Source of the DNA: an uncultured Clostridia bacterium
GTDB taxonomy: Bacteria; Bacillota; Clostridia; TANB77; CAG-508
NCBI GenBank assembly: GCA_947626295.1
Contig: CANQRS010000007.1
Span: 1 to 34,187 of the forward strand
Direction: 5' to 3'
DNA: 34,187 nucleotides
Made by a program: the position numbers and the translations under genes. Each line of letters begins with the position of its first letter. The first letter of the stretch is position 1. The notes beneath the pieces were generated by a model that saw only the letters and a program-made list of their open reading frames with translations, had not been told where the DNA came from and searched no databases. Below, in pieces: positions 19,487 through 30,905 of the stretch.

Positions 19487-19714
19487 TTATTTTAAAGGGT
19501 CATATCCCCCTTTTGAAAATGGATTACACCTTAATATTCTGCCCATTCCCAACCATATTCCTTTTACAACTCCATATTTTTGTATGGCCTGTTTGGTATA
19601 TTCTGAACATGTTGGATAATATTTACATTTTATATTTTTGTAATCTAAATAGGCTGATATATTTTTTTGGTACCATTCTATCATTTTTATTAATATTTTT
19701 CTCATTTTCATCAC
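19487..19714 (-). CDS. yidD: Membrane protein insertion efficiency factor YidD
   Basis: [46 protein letters not shown]. Confidence 0.96.
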   Translation of the reverse strand: MMKMRKILIKMIEWYQKNISAYLDYKNIKCKYYPTCSEYTKQAIQKYGVVKGIWLGMGRILRCNPFSKGGYDPLK

Positions 19715-20058
19715 TTTTCAATTATAATCTTAGCTTTGTCATATATTTGTAATATATCTTTTTTTATTTGATAAAAATCAGCTTTAGATATATCTTCTGT
19801 TTTTTTCCATAAAAACACTATACTATATCCTACTTTCATTTTTTCTTCTAGTAAGCGATAATTTTCTTTTATTAATCTTTTAACTCTATTTCTTTGATAT
19901 GCGTGTCCGCTTTTTACACTAATGGCTAATCCTAAATAATTAGATTTCTCATTATTATCTAGGATAAACGCACTTATCGTTCTACCAGAATAGTGTTTTC
20001 CTTTTGAAAAGACCCTGCTAAATTCATAATTTTTCTTTAACATTTTAGTTTTTTTCAT
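19711..20058 (-). CDS. rnpA: Ribonuclease P protein component
   Basis: [27 protein letters not shown]. Confidence 0.95.
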   Translation of the reverse strand: MKKTKMLKKNYEFSRVFSKGKHYSGRTISAFILDNNEKSNYLGLAISVKSGHAYQRNRVKRLIKENYRLLEEKMKVGYSIVFLWKKTEDISKADFYQIKKDILQIYDKAKIIIEK

Positions 20059-20081
20059 ATAACAAAATCATTCCTTTGTTA

Positions 20082-20216
20082 TTATGCACAAAGTTTTTTT
20101 CTACCCTTTGCACGTCTAGCTTTTAATACTTTTCTTCCTGATTTTGTTGACATTCTTTTCATAAATCCGTGTTCTTTTTTTGCTTGTCTTTTTTTAGGTT
20201 GAAATGTCATTTTCAT
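20082..20216 (-). CDS. rpmH: 50S ribosomal protein L34 (44 aa; not in the ORF track)
   Basis: [44 protein letters not shown]. Confidence 0.97.
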   Translation of the reverse strand: MKMTFQPKKRQAKKEHGFMKRMSTKSGRKVLKARRAKGRKKLCA

Positions 20217-20486
20217 CCTTAAAGCACCTCCTAAAATTACTTATAATAACTTACGTTTTAGTTTTTCCCTCTAAATTTAACGCAAGTAAAAATATTATAC
20301 ACTCAAAACCTAAAATTGTCAATGTATTTTTTCTTTTTTTTGTCTTTTCTTAAGGAAACAGTGTTTTTACAACTTTTTTTTCAGTTTTTTTACAAATATT
20401 TTACAAATATTGTTGCAATTTCTAAAAAAATGTTGTATAACTTTTTTATCATTATGAATTTGAAAATTTTGTAAATTTTAATAAAC

Positions 20487-20678
20487 TTATCCACAGGTTA
20501 TCCACAATAAGTTGATAATTTTTTCTTAAAAGAAGTAATCACATTTTTTTTAGAAGTCGGATTTCTAAATACCACTTGTATTACTGATTTTATGTTATGA
20601 ATGCCTGTTTGCAAAAGATATTGATTTTTACAAAAATATTACAAAGTTATCAACATCTGTGGATAACTTTGTGGATAA
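20487..20678. other. oriC DnaA-box cluster upstream of dnaA
   Basis: TTATCCACA at 20487 and 20498; TTATCAACA at 20647; TGTGGATAA at 20658 and 20670. Confidence 0.88.
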
Positions 20679-20771
20679 CTTTTTTACTTGATATTTTGCA
20701 AAACATTACATAATAAGTTGTGTTTTGATAATATATATATATCGACTTTATGTCAGAAACGGAGGTCTTAT

Positions 20772-22127
20772 ATGAATTCATCTATGGATGGAAAAGAAAT
20801 CGTAAGTAAAATGCAAGAAGTTTTAAGCAAAGAAATACCATTCATAACTTATTCAACTTATCTTGCTCCGCTTGACTTTGAGTCAATCGAAGGCAATCAT
20901 ATAACTTTTAAATGTGAATCTCGCTATGTTAAAGAACCAGCAGAAACGAGATATGCTAGTTTGCTTTTAAATGCACTCAAATATATAACTAACAGAGATT
21001 TTACCTTTTCTGTTCACGCATTAGATAGTGATGACGTTACCGAAGAGAAAACTCAAGAAGTTATATCAAGTACAAATTCAGAAGAAGAAATAGATTACTC
21101 ACAACAATCTTTAAATCCAAAATATACATTTGATACATTTGTTGTTGGGAACAATAATCGTTTTGCACACGCTGCAGCATTAGCAGTAGGAGATAATCCT
21201 GCAAAAACCTACAACCCTTTATTTATTTATGGTGGTGTTGGGCTAGGAAAAACTCACTTAATGCAAGCTATTGGTAATAGAATATTATCAAACAATAGAA
21301 CAATGAATATTGTCTATGTTACATCAGAAAAATTTACCAATCACTTAATCAACTCAATTAGAGATGGAAAAAATGACCCTTTTAGAAACAAATATAGAAA
21401 TGCTGATGCATTATTAATAGACGATATTCAGTTTATTGCGAAAAAAGAAAGAGTCCAAGAAGAATTTTTCCATACATTCAATACATTGTATGAAAATGGA
21501 AAACAAATAATAATCTCTAGTGATAAACCTCCTAGAGATATTCCATTTTTGGAAGATAGGCTAAAATCAAGATTTGAATGGGGATTACTTGCAGATATAT
21601 CTTGTCCAGATTATGAAACAAGAGTTGCAATACTTAGAAAAAAAGCTTTGGATGAAGGTATTATAATAGATGACTCAATACTAGCAAATATTGCAACAAA
21701 AATTGATTCAAATATTCGAGAACTAGAAGGTGTGTTTAACAAAATTGTAGCAAGGGCATCACTTACTCATAGTCCAATAACTATAGAACTTGCAGAAAAT
21801 GTTATAAACGAATTTATTGCAAAAAGGGAAAAAGTAATTTCATCTGATTCAATACAAGAAGTTGTTGCAAAATATTTTAGTATTGACAAAAAAGATTTAG
21901 CAGGTGGAAAACGTTCAAATGATATAGCATTTCCACGACAAATAGCAATGTATTTGTGTAGAGAAGTAGCTAATATGTCATTTCCACAGATAGGAATTGA
22001 TTTTGGTAATCGAGACCATTCTACTGTAATGCACGCTTATAAAAAAATTGAAAAAGAGATAAAAGAAAAAAATAATACAAAGTTAATTGTGGAAAGTGTG
22101 AAAAACATTATCTTGAATAAAGAATAA
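20772..22127 (+). CDS. dnaA: Chromosomal replication initiator DnaA
   Basis: GGVGLGKTHLMQAIGN; LLIDDIQF; DHSTVMHAYKKI; ggaggt RBS 5' of ATG 20772. Confidence 0.97.
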   Translation: MNSSMDGKEIVSKMQEVLSKEIPFITYSTYLAPLDFESIEGNHITFKCESRYVKEPAETRYASLLLNALKYITNRDFTFSVHALDSDDVTEEKTQEVISSTNSEEEIDYSQQSLNPKYTFDTFVVGNNNRFAHAAALAVGDNPAKTYNPLFIYGGVGLGKTHLMQAIGNRILSNNRTMNIVYVTSEKFTNHLINSIRDGKNDPFRNKYRNADALLIDDIQFIAKKERVQEEFFHTFNTLYENGKQIIISSDKPPRDIPFLEDRLKSRFEWGLLADISCPDYETRVAILRKKALDEGIIIDDSILANIATKIDSNIRELEGVFNKIVARASLTHSPITIELAENVINEFIAKREKVISSDSIQEVVAKYFSIDKKDLAGGKRSNDIAFPRQIAMYLCREVANMSFPQIGIDFGNRDHSTVMHAYKKIEKEIKEKNNTKLIVESVKNIILNKE

Positions 22128-22229
22128 TTGAAATTTAAACCAAAATTGAAACTTAATCAAAGAAAAGTTTGTAAAAAAATTTGTTCTATTTTTGATAATC
22201 AATCTTTTCTTACGGAAGCAACACATTAG

Positions 22230-22445
22230 TTATCCACATACCCTTTGTGGATAACGTGTTGATAAACTGTTGATAACCAATTTTCCACTTTTAAAAGTGG
22301 AAACTGTGGATAACTACCCTTATTTATCCACAGACTTGTCCACACAAAAAAACGTACGGACGCAAGTTTTCCACATAGTTTTCCACAGTTTCCACAATAC
22401 CTACTACTACTACTACTATATATATTAATTAATATTATAAAATAT
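22230..22445. other. oriC dnaA-dnaN region: DnaA boxes, DnaA-trio-like repeat and AT-rich DUE candidate
   Basis: DnaA boxes at 22230, 22246(-), 22257(-), 22268(-), 22305(-), 22324; CTACTACTACTACTACTA at 22401 followed by tatatattaattaatattataaaatatatata. Confidence 0.85.
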
Positions 22446-22484
22446 ATATAGCGCCAGAACCAAAAAAATGAAAGGATGATAAAA

Positions 22485-23603
22485 ATGAAGTTTGTTTGTT
22501 ATAAAGACACAATTATAAAAGCTCTGAATTCCGTAGTAAAAGGAGTAGCTAGTAAAACTACTATGCCTATACTTGAAGGAATATTAATTCAAACTAATGA
22601 AGATGAAATAAAACTTACAACTTATGATTTAGAAATAGGTGTAGAATATACAATGAAATGTAAAATTATAGAAAATGGAAGTACAGTAGTTAATGCAACT
22701 ATGTTTACAGAGATTATTAGAAAATTACCAAATACAGAAATAAATATTGGAATAAATGAAAATAATTTACTTACTATTGAATGTGAAGGAGCTTTATATA
22801 AATTAGCAACTATGAATCCAGATGAATTTCCAGAATTACCAAAAATAGAAGTAGAAAATTCTATAAAATTAGAGCAAAGTGCTTTAAAAAGTATTATTAG
22901 AAGAACGATTTTTGCTGTTAGCAGCGATGAAAATAGACCTATATTTTCAGGATGTTTATTTGAAATAAAAGATAATAAATTAAATGTTGTTGCAATAGAT
23001 GGATTTAGATTGGCTTTAAGAACTATAAATTTACCAGTTCCTGTAAATGATTTTAAATCTGTTATACCTGCTAAAACATTAAATGAGGTTATAAAAATTG
23101 TATCTGATTCGTTTGATGAAATAAAAATTGGTGTTTCAAAAAATCAAGCATTATTTGAAATGGAAAATTGTAAATTAGTTACAAGAATATTAGATGGAGA
23201 ATTTTTAAATTATAATTCTGTAATACCAAATAATTGGCAAACAAGAGTAAGAGTAAATAAATCTGATTTATTAAATAGCTTTGAAAGAATAAGTTTAATT
23301 TCTTCATCAAGTATAGAAAAAGAAAAAAAATATCCAGTTAAAGTTTCTGTTGATATAGGGAAGATGACAATATCTTGTATAAATCAAACTGGTGAAGCTA
23401 AAGAAGATGTATATATTTCTACAGAAGGAAAATATTTAGAAGCAGGATTTAATCCAAAATATTTTTTAGATTCTTTAAAAGCAATAGATGATGAAGAAGT
23501 TTTTATAGAGTTTGGAACAAATATATCACCTTGTTTAATAAAGTCTGTAGAAAATAATGAATATGTATATATGATTTTACCAATAAGATTAAAAAATGAA
23601 TAA
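22485..23603 (+). CDS. dnaN: DNA polymerase III subunit beta
   Basis: Beta clamp sequence MKFVCYKDTIIKALNSVVKGVASKTTMPILEGILI..; C-terminus YMILPIRL; RBS AAAGGATG. Confidence 0.96.
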   Translation: MKFVCYKDTIIKALNSVVKGVASKTTMPILEGILIQTNEDEIKLTTYDLEIGVEYTMKCKIIENGSTVVNATMFTEIIRKLPNTEINIGINENNLLTIECEGALYKLATMNPDEFPELPKIEVENSIKLEQSALKSIIRRTIFAVSSDENRPIFSGCLFEIKDNKLNVVAIDGFRLALRTINLPVPVNDFKSVIPAKTLNEVIKIVSDSFDEIKIGVSKNQALFEMENCKLVTRILDGEFLNYNSVIPNNWQTRVRVNKSDLLNSFERISLISSSSIEKEKKYPVKVSVDIGKMTISCINQTGEAKEDVYISTEGKYLEAGFNPKYFLDSLKAIDDEEVFIEFGTNISPCLIKSVENNEYVYMILPIRLKNE

Positions 23604-23611
23604 TAATAAAC

Positions 23612-23647
23612 AGTTATCCACAAATTATTAATATTTTGTGGATAACT
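23612..23647. promoter_or_regulatory. Inverted pair of consensus DnaA boxes downstream of dnaN
   Basis: AGTTATCCACAAA..TTTGTGGATAACT. Confidence 0.8.
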
Positions 23648-23810
23648 TATATTATATACTAAAAAAATTAGAAAAAATTCAAAAAAATTAGATTTCATAA
23701 AAAAACGAGACGCGAAAATCGAAAATAAGCCATTTTTTTATTATAAATAATGTAACTTTACATATAAAAAATAATAAAAATTAAATATTTATGAACATAA
23801 GGTGAATAAT

Positions 23811-24872
23811 ATGTGGATAAAAAATATAAAAATTGAAAATTTTAGAAATTATGAAAATGAAAAAATAGAATTAAATAAAAATATTAATATATTTTATGGA
23901 CAAAATGCACAGGGAAAAACAAATATAATTGAGGCAATATATTTAAGTAGTATAGGAAAATCTTTTAGGACTAATAAAGAAAAAGAATTAATTAATTTTA
24001 ATAAAAATAATTCTAAATTGGAAATTAATTTTGAAAAATCAGATAGAGACGGAAATATAATCATTAATTTAGAAAATAAAAAAAATATTTTAGTAAATGG
24101 AATAAAAATAAAAAAATTAAGTGAATTATTAGGAAATATAAATGTTGTAATTTTTACACCAGATGATATAAATATATTAAAAGGTGGACCACAGAATAGA
24201 AGAAAATTTTTAGATGTTATGATAAGTCAGTTAAGACCTAAATATACTTATATTTATAATTTATATTTAAAAGTTTTAGATGAAAGAAATACATATTTAA
24301 AAAAAATAGAAAATCAGAATAATGATTTATTAGAAATATATGATGAAAAATTAGCAGAGTATGGATATGAAATTTATAAATATAGATTTGAATTTATAGA
24401 AAAAATAAAAAATAAAATAATAAATATTCACAAAAATATTACAAATAATAATGAGGAAATTGATATAAAATATACATCAGATTGTATGGATAAAAATAAA
24501 TTTTTATTATTGTTAAAAGAGAGGAAAAAGTTGGATATATTAAAAGGATATACAACAAAGGGGATACATAGAGATGACTTTAGTATTTTTATAAATGATT
24601 TATTAATAAATGTTTATGGTTCTCAAGGTCAACATAGAACTTCAATTCTTTCTTTAAAATTAGCAGAGTTACAAGTTATATATGATGAAATAGGAGAAAA
24701 TCCAATTTTATTGTTAGATGATTTTATGTCAGAACTTGATGAAAGTAGAAGGAAAAATTTTTTAGAAAATATAAAAGATACACAGGTAATTATTACTTGC
24801 ACACATAAATTTGAACTAGAGAATGCTGAGTTTAAGCTATTTAATGTTAGTAATGGAAAAGTATTTTTTTAA
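23811..24872 (+). CDS. recF: DNA replication and repair protein RecF
   Basis: IENFRNYENEKIELN; GQNAQGKTNIIEAIYL; GSQGQHRTSILSLKLAEL; LLLDDFMSELD. Confidence 0.96.
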   Translation: MWIKNIKIENFRNYENEKIELNKNINIFYGQNAQGKTNIIEAIYLSSIGKSFRTNKEKELINFNKNNSKLEINFEKSDRDGNIIINLENKKNILVNGIKIKKLSELLGNINVVIFTPDDINILKGGPQNRRKFLDVMISQLRPKYTYIYNLYLKVLDERNTYLKKIENQNNDLLEIYDEKLAEYGYEIYKYRFEFIEKIKNKIINIHKNITNNNEEIDIKYTSDCMDKNKFLLLLKERKKLDILKGYTTKGIHRDDFSIFINDLLINVYGSQGQHRTSILSLKLAELQVIYDEIGENPILLLDDFMSELDESRRKNFLENIKDTQVIITCTHKFELENAEFKLFNVSNGKVFF

Positions 24873-24922
24873 TGTAATATTTTTGTAATATTATAAAAAT
24901 TTAAAAATTTTTGAAAAAAGAT

Positions 24923-24951
24923 TTGACAAATTTGAAAAAAAAATTTATCAT
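24923..24951 (+). promoter_or_regulatory. Predicted gyrB promoter
   Basis: TTGACA - 17 bp - TATCAT. Confidence 0.6.
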
Positions 24952-24992
24952 ATAGAGTAGTTAAAAAAATATCCAAGACAAAATTTATTTGA

Positions 24993-26939
<1,947 letters not shown>

Positions 26940-26941
26940 AT

Positions 26942-26975
26942 TTAATGGCAGAGAATTTAAATTCCCTGCCATTAA
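26942..26975 (+). terminator. 34-nt near-perfect palindrome just after gyrB, probable terminator/3' stabiliser
   Basis: TTAATGGCAGaGAATTTAAATTCcCTGCCATTAA. Confidence 0.5.
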
Positions 26976-27442
26976 TCGGTAAAGCTAATAATAATCTCAG
27001 CTAAAACTAATATATCTAATAATCTAACCTAATATATATTGCTATATAAATAAGCTATATACCAAATATATTAATCAGTCGCTCGACTATTAATACACTT
27101 TTAATAGCTTTATTCATCCATATAGGACTAGTAAAAACCATTAAGAAATATAAGAATAATCTTAACTCGAATATATTACATATATTGTAACCATATAAAA
27201 TTATATAGCTTGCCTACACATAATATATTCTTATCGCCAACATATAATGACCTTTTATCAAAGCCATTATACATTTTTGCTTGAGAATTAATAAGCTAAT
27301 AATAATTGATATAACAATTATTTGCTAAAGCAAAATTAACCTAATAATTTTCTTTGTTCAACTATTATTAACCTTACAATAATATTATGGTATATATAAA
27401 AAATTTTATTCAAAAAATTAAAAGGAAAAAAATGTAAAATTT

Positions 27443-27486
27443 TGTCGAACGATTTTTCTTGACAAATTAAAATTTTGTGATAATAT
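27443..27486 (+). promoter_or_regulatory. Predicted promoter for the second T4SS-like operon with a TGTCGAA element upstream
   Basis: TGTCGAA 27443-27449; TTGACA 27459-27464; TAATAT 27481-27486 (16-bp spacer). Confidence 0.55.
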
Positions 27487-27570
27487 AATTATATATTAAA
27501 ATCTAAAATCTTTATTCAAAGTTTATTTTTAAAATCATTATTAATCAAAAATATGGAAGGAATTAAAAAT

Positions 27571-28137
27571 ATGCAATCAAAAAATATTACTGTTCAAGAA
27601 TGGATACAAGTCGAAGAAATTTTAAGTAATGGTATTATAAAATTAAAAAATAATAAATATATAAAAATAATAAAAGTAATACCTATAAATTTTAATTTAA
27701 AATCAGATTTTGAAAAAGAAAGTATTTTAAATTCATATAAAATTTTTTTAAAAACGTGTAATTTTGATATTCAAATATTAATTCAAAGTAATAAAGAAGA
27801 TTTACAAAAAAATATTGATAATATAAAAGAGAATTTAAAAAAAGAAAATAAAAAATTTTTAAATTCAATAGCAGAAGATTATATAGAATTAATTAATAAA
27901 TTAAATTCATTAAAAACATCTGCAACAAAAGATTTTTATATTGTAATTTCATCAACACAAAATTCGGAAAATTTTATGAGAGAAGAATTAATAATAGAAG
28001 AATTAAATGATAAATTTTTTAAAATAAAAGAGTGTTTACTAAGATGCGGAAATTCAATAAAAAATATTAATAAGAAAATTGAAGCAGAAAAAATATTGTT
28101 TTCTTTTTTTAATTCGAGATTATTTTTTTTGCAATAA
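27571..28137 (+). CDS. Separate VirB4 N-terminal-domain-like protein (short counterpart of the 408-aa protein)
   Basis: ILSNGIIKLKNNKYIKIIKVIPINFNLKSDFEKESILNSYKIFLKTCNFDIQILIQSNK parallels the 408-aa protein segment. Confidence 0.55.
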   Translation: MQSKNITVQEWIQVEEILSNGIIKLKNNKYIKIIKVIPINFNLKSDFEKESILNSYKIFLKTCNFDIQILIQSNKEDLQKNIDNIKENLKKENKKFLNSIAEDYIELINKLNSLKTSATKDFYIVISSTQNSENFMREELIIEELNDKFFKIKECLLRCGNSIKNINKKIEAEKILFSFFNSRLFFLQ

Positions 28138-28153
28138 GTGGGAGGAGATAAAT

Positions 28154-29965
28154 ATAAAAAGCCAAAAAAAAGATTTAGTTGAAAAGGAAGAATTTATTAC
28201 AGGTATATTACAAGAAAAAGATTTGATATCACCAGCATATATAAATATGCAAAATCCAAAGTATATAGAAATAGATAATATGTATTATTCTGGTTTAATA
28301 GTTATAAATTATTACAGAGAACAAGAAGATTTAATTTTAAAATCTTTAATTGAAACAAATATAAATATGAATATATCTATGTTTTATGAAAAACAAAATC
28401 AATATAAAACAATAAAAGATTTAACATATCATATAGGAAATGTAGGAGTTGATATACAATCAAATAATCAAAATAGACAAGATATTGATATAGCAATTTT
28501 TACATATAATGATGCAAAATATATTAGAAAAGAAATGCAGGTTAATAATGAAGATTTGTATTTTTTATATATTTATATCGATGTTTATGCTGAGGAAATA
28601 AAAGAGTTAGAATATGCTTTAAGTAAAATAGAAGGGATAATGCAGAGTAAAGGGTTAATGACAAGAAGAGCAAATTTTAGAGAAGAACAAGTTTTTAAAT
28701 CCTGTTTACCATTAATGCAAAATAGTATGGATATAAAAATGTCAGCCAAAAGAAATATTTTAACATCAGGTTTACTAGCAACATATCCATTTATATCAAC
28801 ATCAATTTTTGATGAAAATGGAATTTTTATAGGACAGAATATTTATAATAATTCATTAATTTTTGTAGATAGATATGACACAAATAAATATAAAAATGCA
28901 AATATGTGTATATTTGGAACAAGTGGTGCAGGGAAATCATTTTATACTAAATTATTAATATTAAGGTATAGACTTTTGGGTATTGAACAATATGTGATTG
29001 ACCCGGAAAGAGAATATACAAAAATTTGTAAAAATTTACAAGGAGTAGAAATAAAAATTGGACCATCATCTGAAACATATATTAATATAATGGAAATAAG
29101 AGAAGAAAGTTTAGAAGATGGAGAAAATGGATACTTAGCTACTAAGATATCTAAGTTAATAGGATTTTTTAATTTGATTTTTGGAGAACTAAATGAGGAA
29201 GAAAAAGCATTGTTAGAAGAAAAATTAATAGAAACATACAGTTTAAAGGGTATAAATTTTAGCGATGAAAGTTTATTTATAGAGGATAAAGAGAAAATTA
29301 TTTCAAAGAGATTTAGGTCAAGTAAAGAAATGCCATTGTTAGAAGATTTATATAATATTTTTGAAAAAGATAAAAGAACTCAAAAATTTAAAATAAAATT
29401 AATTCCATTTGTAAAAGGGTCATTAAAATTTTTTAATGAATATACAAATGTTACTATTTCTAATAAGTTAATTATTGCCGATGTATACGAATTAGGAGAA
29501 GAAAATTTAAAATATGGTATGTGGCTTTTCATCGATTTATTTTGGGATTTAATAAAAATAAATAGAAAATCAAAAAAGGCAATATATATGGACGAAATTT
29601 GGAGATTAATTGGAGTAACATCTAATAAGGAGGTTGCATCTTTTATTTATAAAATATTTAAAACTATTAGAAAATATGGAGGAAGTGGTGTAGCAATTAC
29701 ACAAGATATTTCAGATTTGTTTAGTTTAGAAAATGGAACTTATGGAAAAAGTATTTTAAATAATTCAAGTATAAAAACCTTCTTTTCATTAGAAGAAGAG
29801 AATATAAAAATTTTATCAGAAAATATTAATCTATCAGAAAAAGAAAAGATTGAAATGAAATCTTTGAAAAGAGGCGAGTGTTTAATGATGGTTGGAGATG
29901 ACCATATTTTAGTAAAGGTAGAAGCGTCAGAAAAGGAGAAAAAATTAATAGAGGAGGAAGGCTGA
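28154..29965 (+). CDS. Second VirB4-family T4SS ATPase (start uncertain; track ORF starts at a TTG at 28079)
   Basis: Walker A FGTSGAGKSFYTK; Walker B KAIYMDEIWRL; KYGGSGVAITQDISDLF; GGAGGAG RBS precedes an ATA codon at 28154. Confidence 0.85.
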   Translation: MKSQKKDLVEKEEFITGILQEKDLISPAYINMQNPKYIEIDNMYYSGLIVINYYREQEDLILKSLIETNINMNISMFYEKQNQYKTIKDLTYHIGNVGVDIQSNNQNRQDIDIAIFTYNDAKYIRKEMQVNNEDLYFLYIYIDVYAEEIKELEYALSKIEGIMQSKGLMTRRANFREEQVFKSCLPLMQNSMDIKMSAKRNILTSGLLATYPFISTSIFDENGIFIGQNIYNNSLIFVDRYDTNKYKNANMCIFGTSGAGKSFYTKLLILRYRLLGIEQYVIDPEREYTKICKNLQGVEIKIGPSSETYINIMEIREESLEDGENGYLATKISKLIGFFNLIFGELNEEEKALLEEKLIETYSLKGINFSDESLFIEDKEKIISKRFRSSKEMPLLEDLYNIFEKDKRTQKFKIKLIPFVKGSLKFFNEYTNVTISNKLIIADVYELGEENLKYGMWLFIDLFWDLIKINRKSKKAIYMDEIWRLIGVTSNKEVASFIYKIFKTIRKYGGSGVAITQDISDLFSLENGTYGKSILNNSSIKTFFSLEEENIKILSENINLSEKEKIEMKSLKRGECLMMVGDDHILVKVEASEKEKKLIEEEG

Positions 29966-29966
29966 A

Positions 29967-30905
29967 ATGCAAAAAGTCCTTACGGCAATAGGAAGTTTGG
30001 AACTTAACGAGAGATTAAAAAAAATTAAAGATTTTAAAGTTTTTGAAAAAGATATTCAATATAAAGAAGCGATTATAGATGTATTAAAAATAGAAAAAGA
30101 TTTTGATGTAATAATTATTAATGAGGACTTACCAGGAGAAATGAAGATAGAACAATTAATAAAAAATATCAAATTTATAAATAGTGAAATAAAAATATTT
30201 TTTATTTTGAAAAATAAAGATGAAGATATGGAAAAAACATTATATAATGAAAATGTGAAAAAAATTTTTTATAATGATGAAATAAAATTTGAAGAATTTG
30301 TAAAAGAAATAAAAGATAGTAACATTTCTCGAGAAGAAATATTATTAAAGGAAATTAATGACTTGAAAAAAGTTATTGTTAATAAAGATGATGAATTATC
30401 AAAATACAAAAAAGGAATAAAAAATAATAAAGGTGATTTGAGAGAAATTATTGCAAATAAAAATAATGAATTAGTGAAATATAAAAAAGATATAAAGAAT
30501 AATAAAAAAGTAATACAAAATAAAGTTATTATAATTACACAATTAAATGAAAAGATTATAGAGAAATGGTTGAATTCAAAAAGAAATGTTTATATTTTTA
30601 ATTTATATAATATAAATAAGAAAATAAAATATGCCACGAAAATATTTATTATTATTGATTGCAATTTTGATTCAATAAGAAATATTACAAAAATATTACA
30701 AAATATGAAATCAAGATATTTTGTGAAAATAAAAAGAATAAATTTTATATTTATACAGCAAGGTGAATATCAAATAAATTATAAAATATTAAAAAATTAT
30801 TTTAAAGATTATAATTTATTGGGAAAGATTAAAGTAAGGAATAATAAATATATTATAAATAAAAAAATAAAAGGAGAGTTAAATGGAATTAGCATTAGAA
30901 AATAA
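29967..30905 (+). CDS. Receiver-like domain plus coiled repeats plus degenerate ParA/CpaE-like domain
   Basis: N-terminal alternating beta/alpha pattern with DVIIINEDLPGE; C-terminal KIFIIIDCNFDSIRNITKILQNM..INFIFIQ..ILKNYFKDYNLLGKIKV; no Walker A seen. Confidence 0.45.
   Translation: MQKVLTAIGSLELNERLKKIKDFKVFEKDIQYKEAIIDVLKIEKDFDVIIINEDLPGEMKIEQLIKNIKFINSEIKIFFILKNKDEDMEKTLYNENVKKIFYNDEIKFEEFVKEIKDSNISREEILLKEINDLKKVIVNKDDELSKYKKGIKNNKGDLREIIANKNNELVKYKKDIKNNKKVIQNKVIIITQLNEKIIEKWLNSKRNVYIFNLYNINKKIKYATKIFIIIDCNFDSIRNITKILQNMKSRYFVKIKRINFIFIQQGEYQINYKILKNYFKDYNLLGKIKVRNNKYIINKKIKGELNGISIRK

Noticed and set aside
20688-20771. N-terminal extension of dnaA in the ORF track
   Set aside because: No RBS; ggaggt precedes ATG at 20772, matching the normal DnaA N-terminus
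23384-23698. 104-aa minus-strand ORF
   Set aside because: Antisense to dnaN and the DnaA-box pair; no recognisable family
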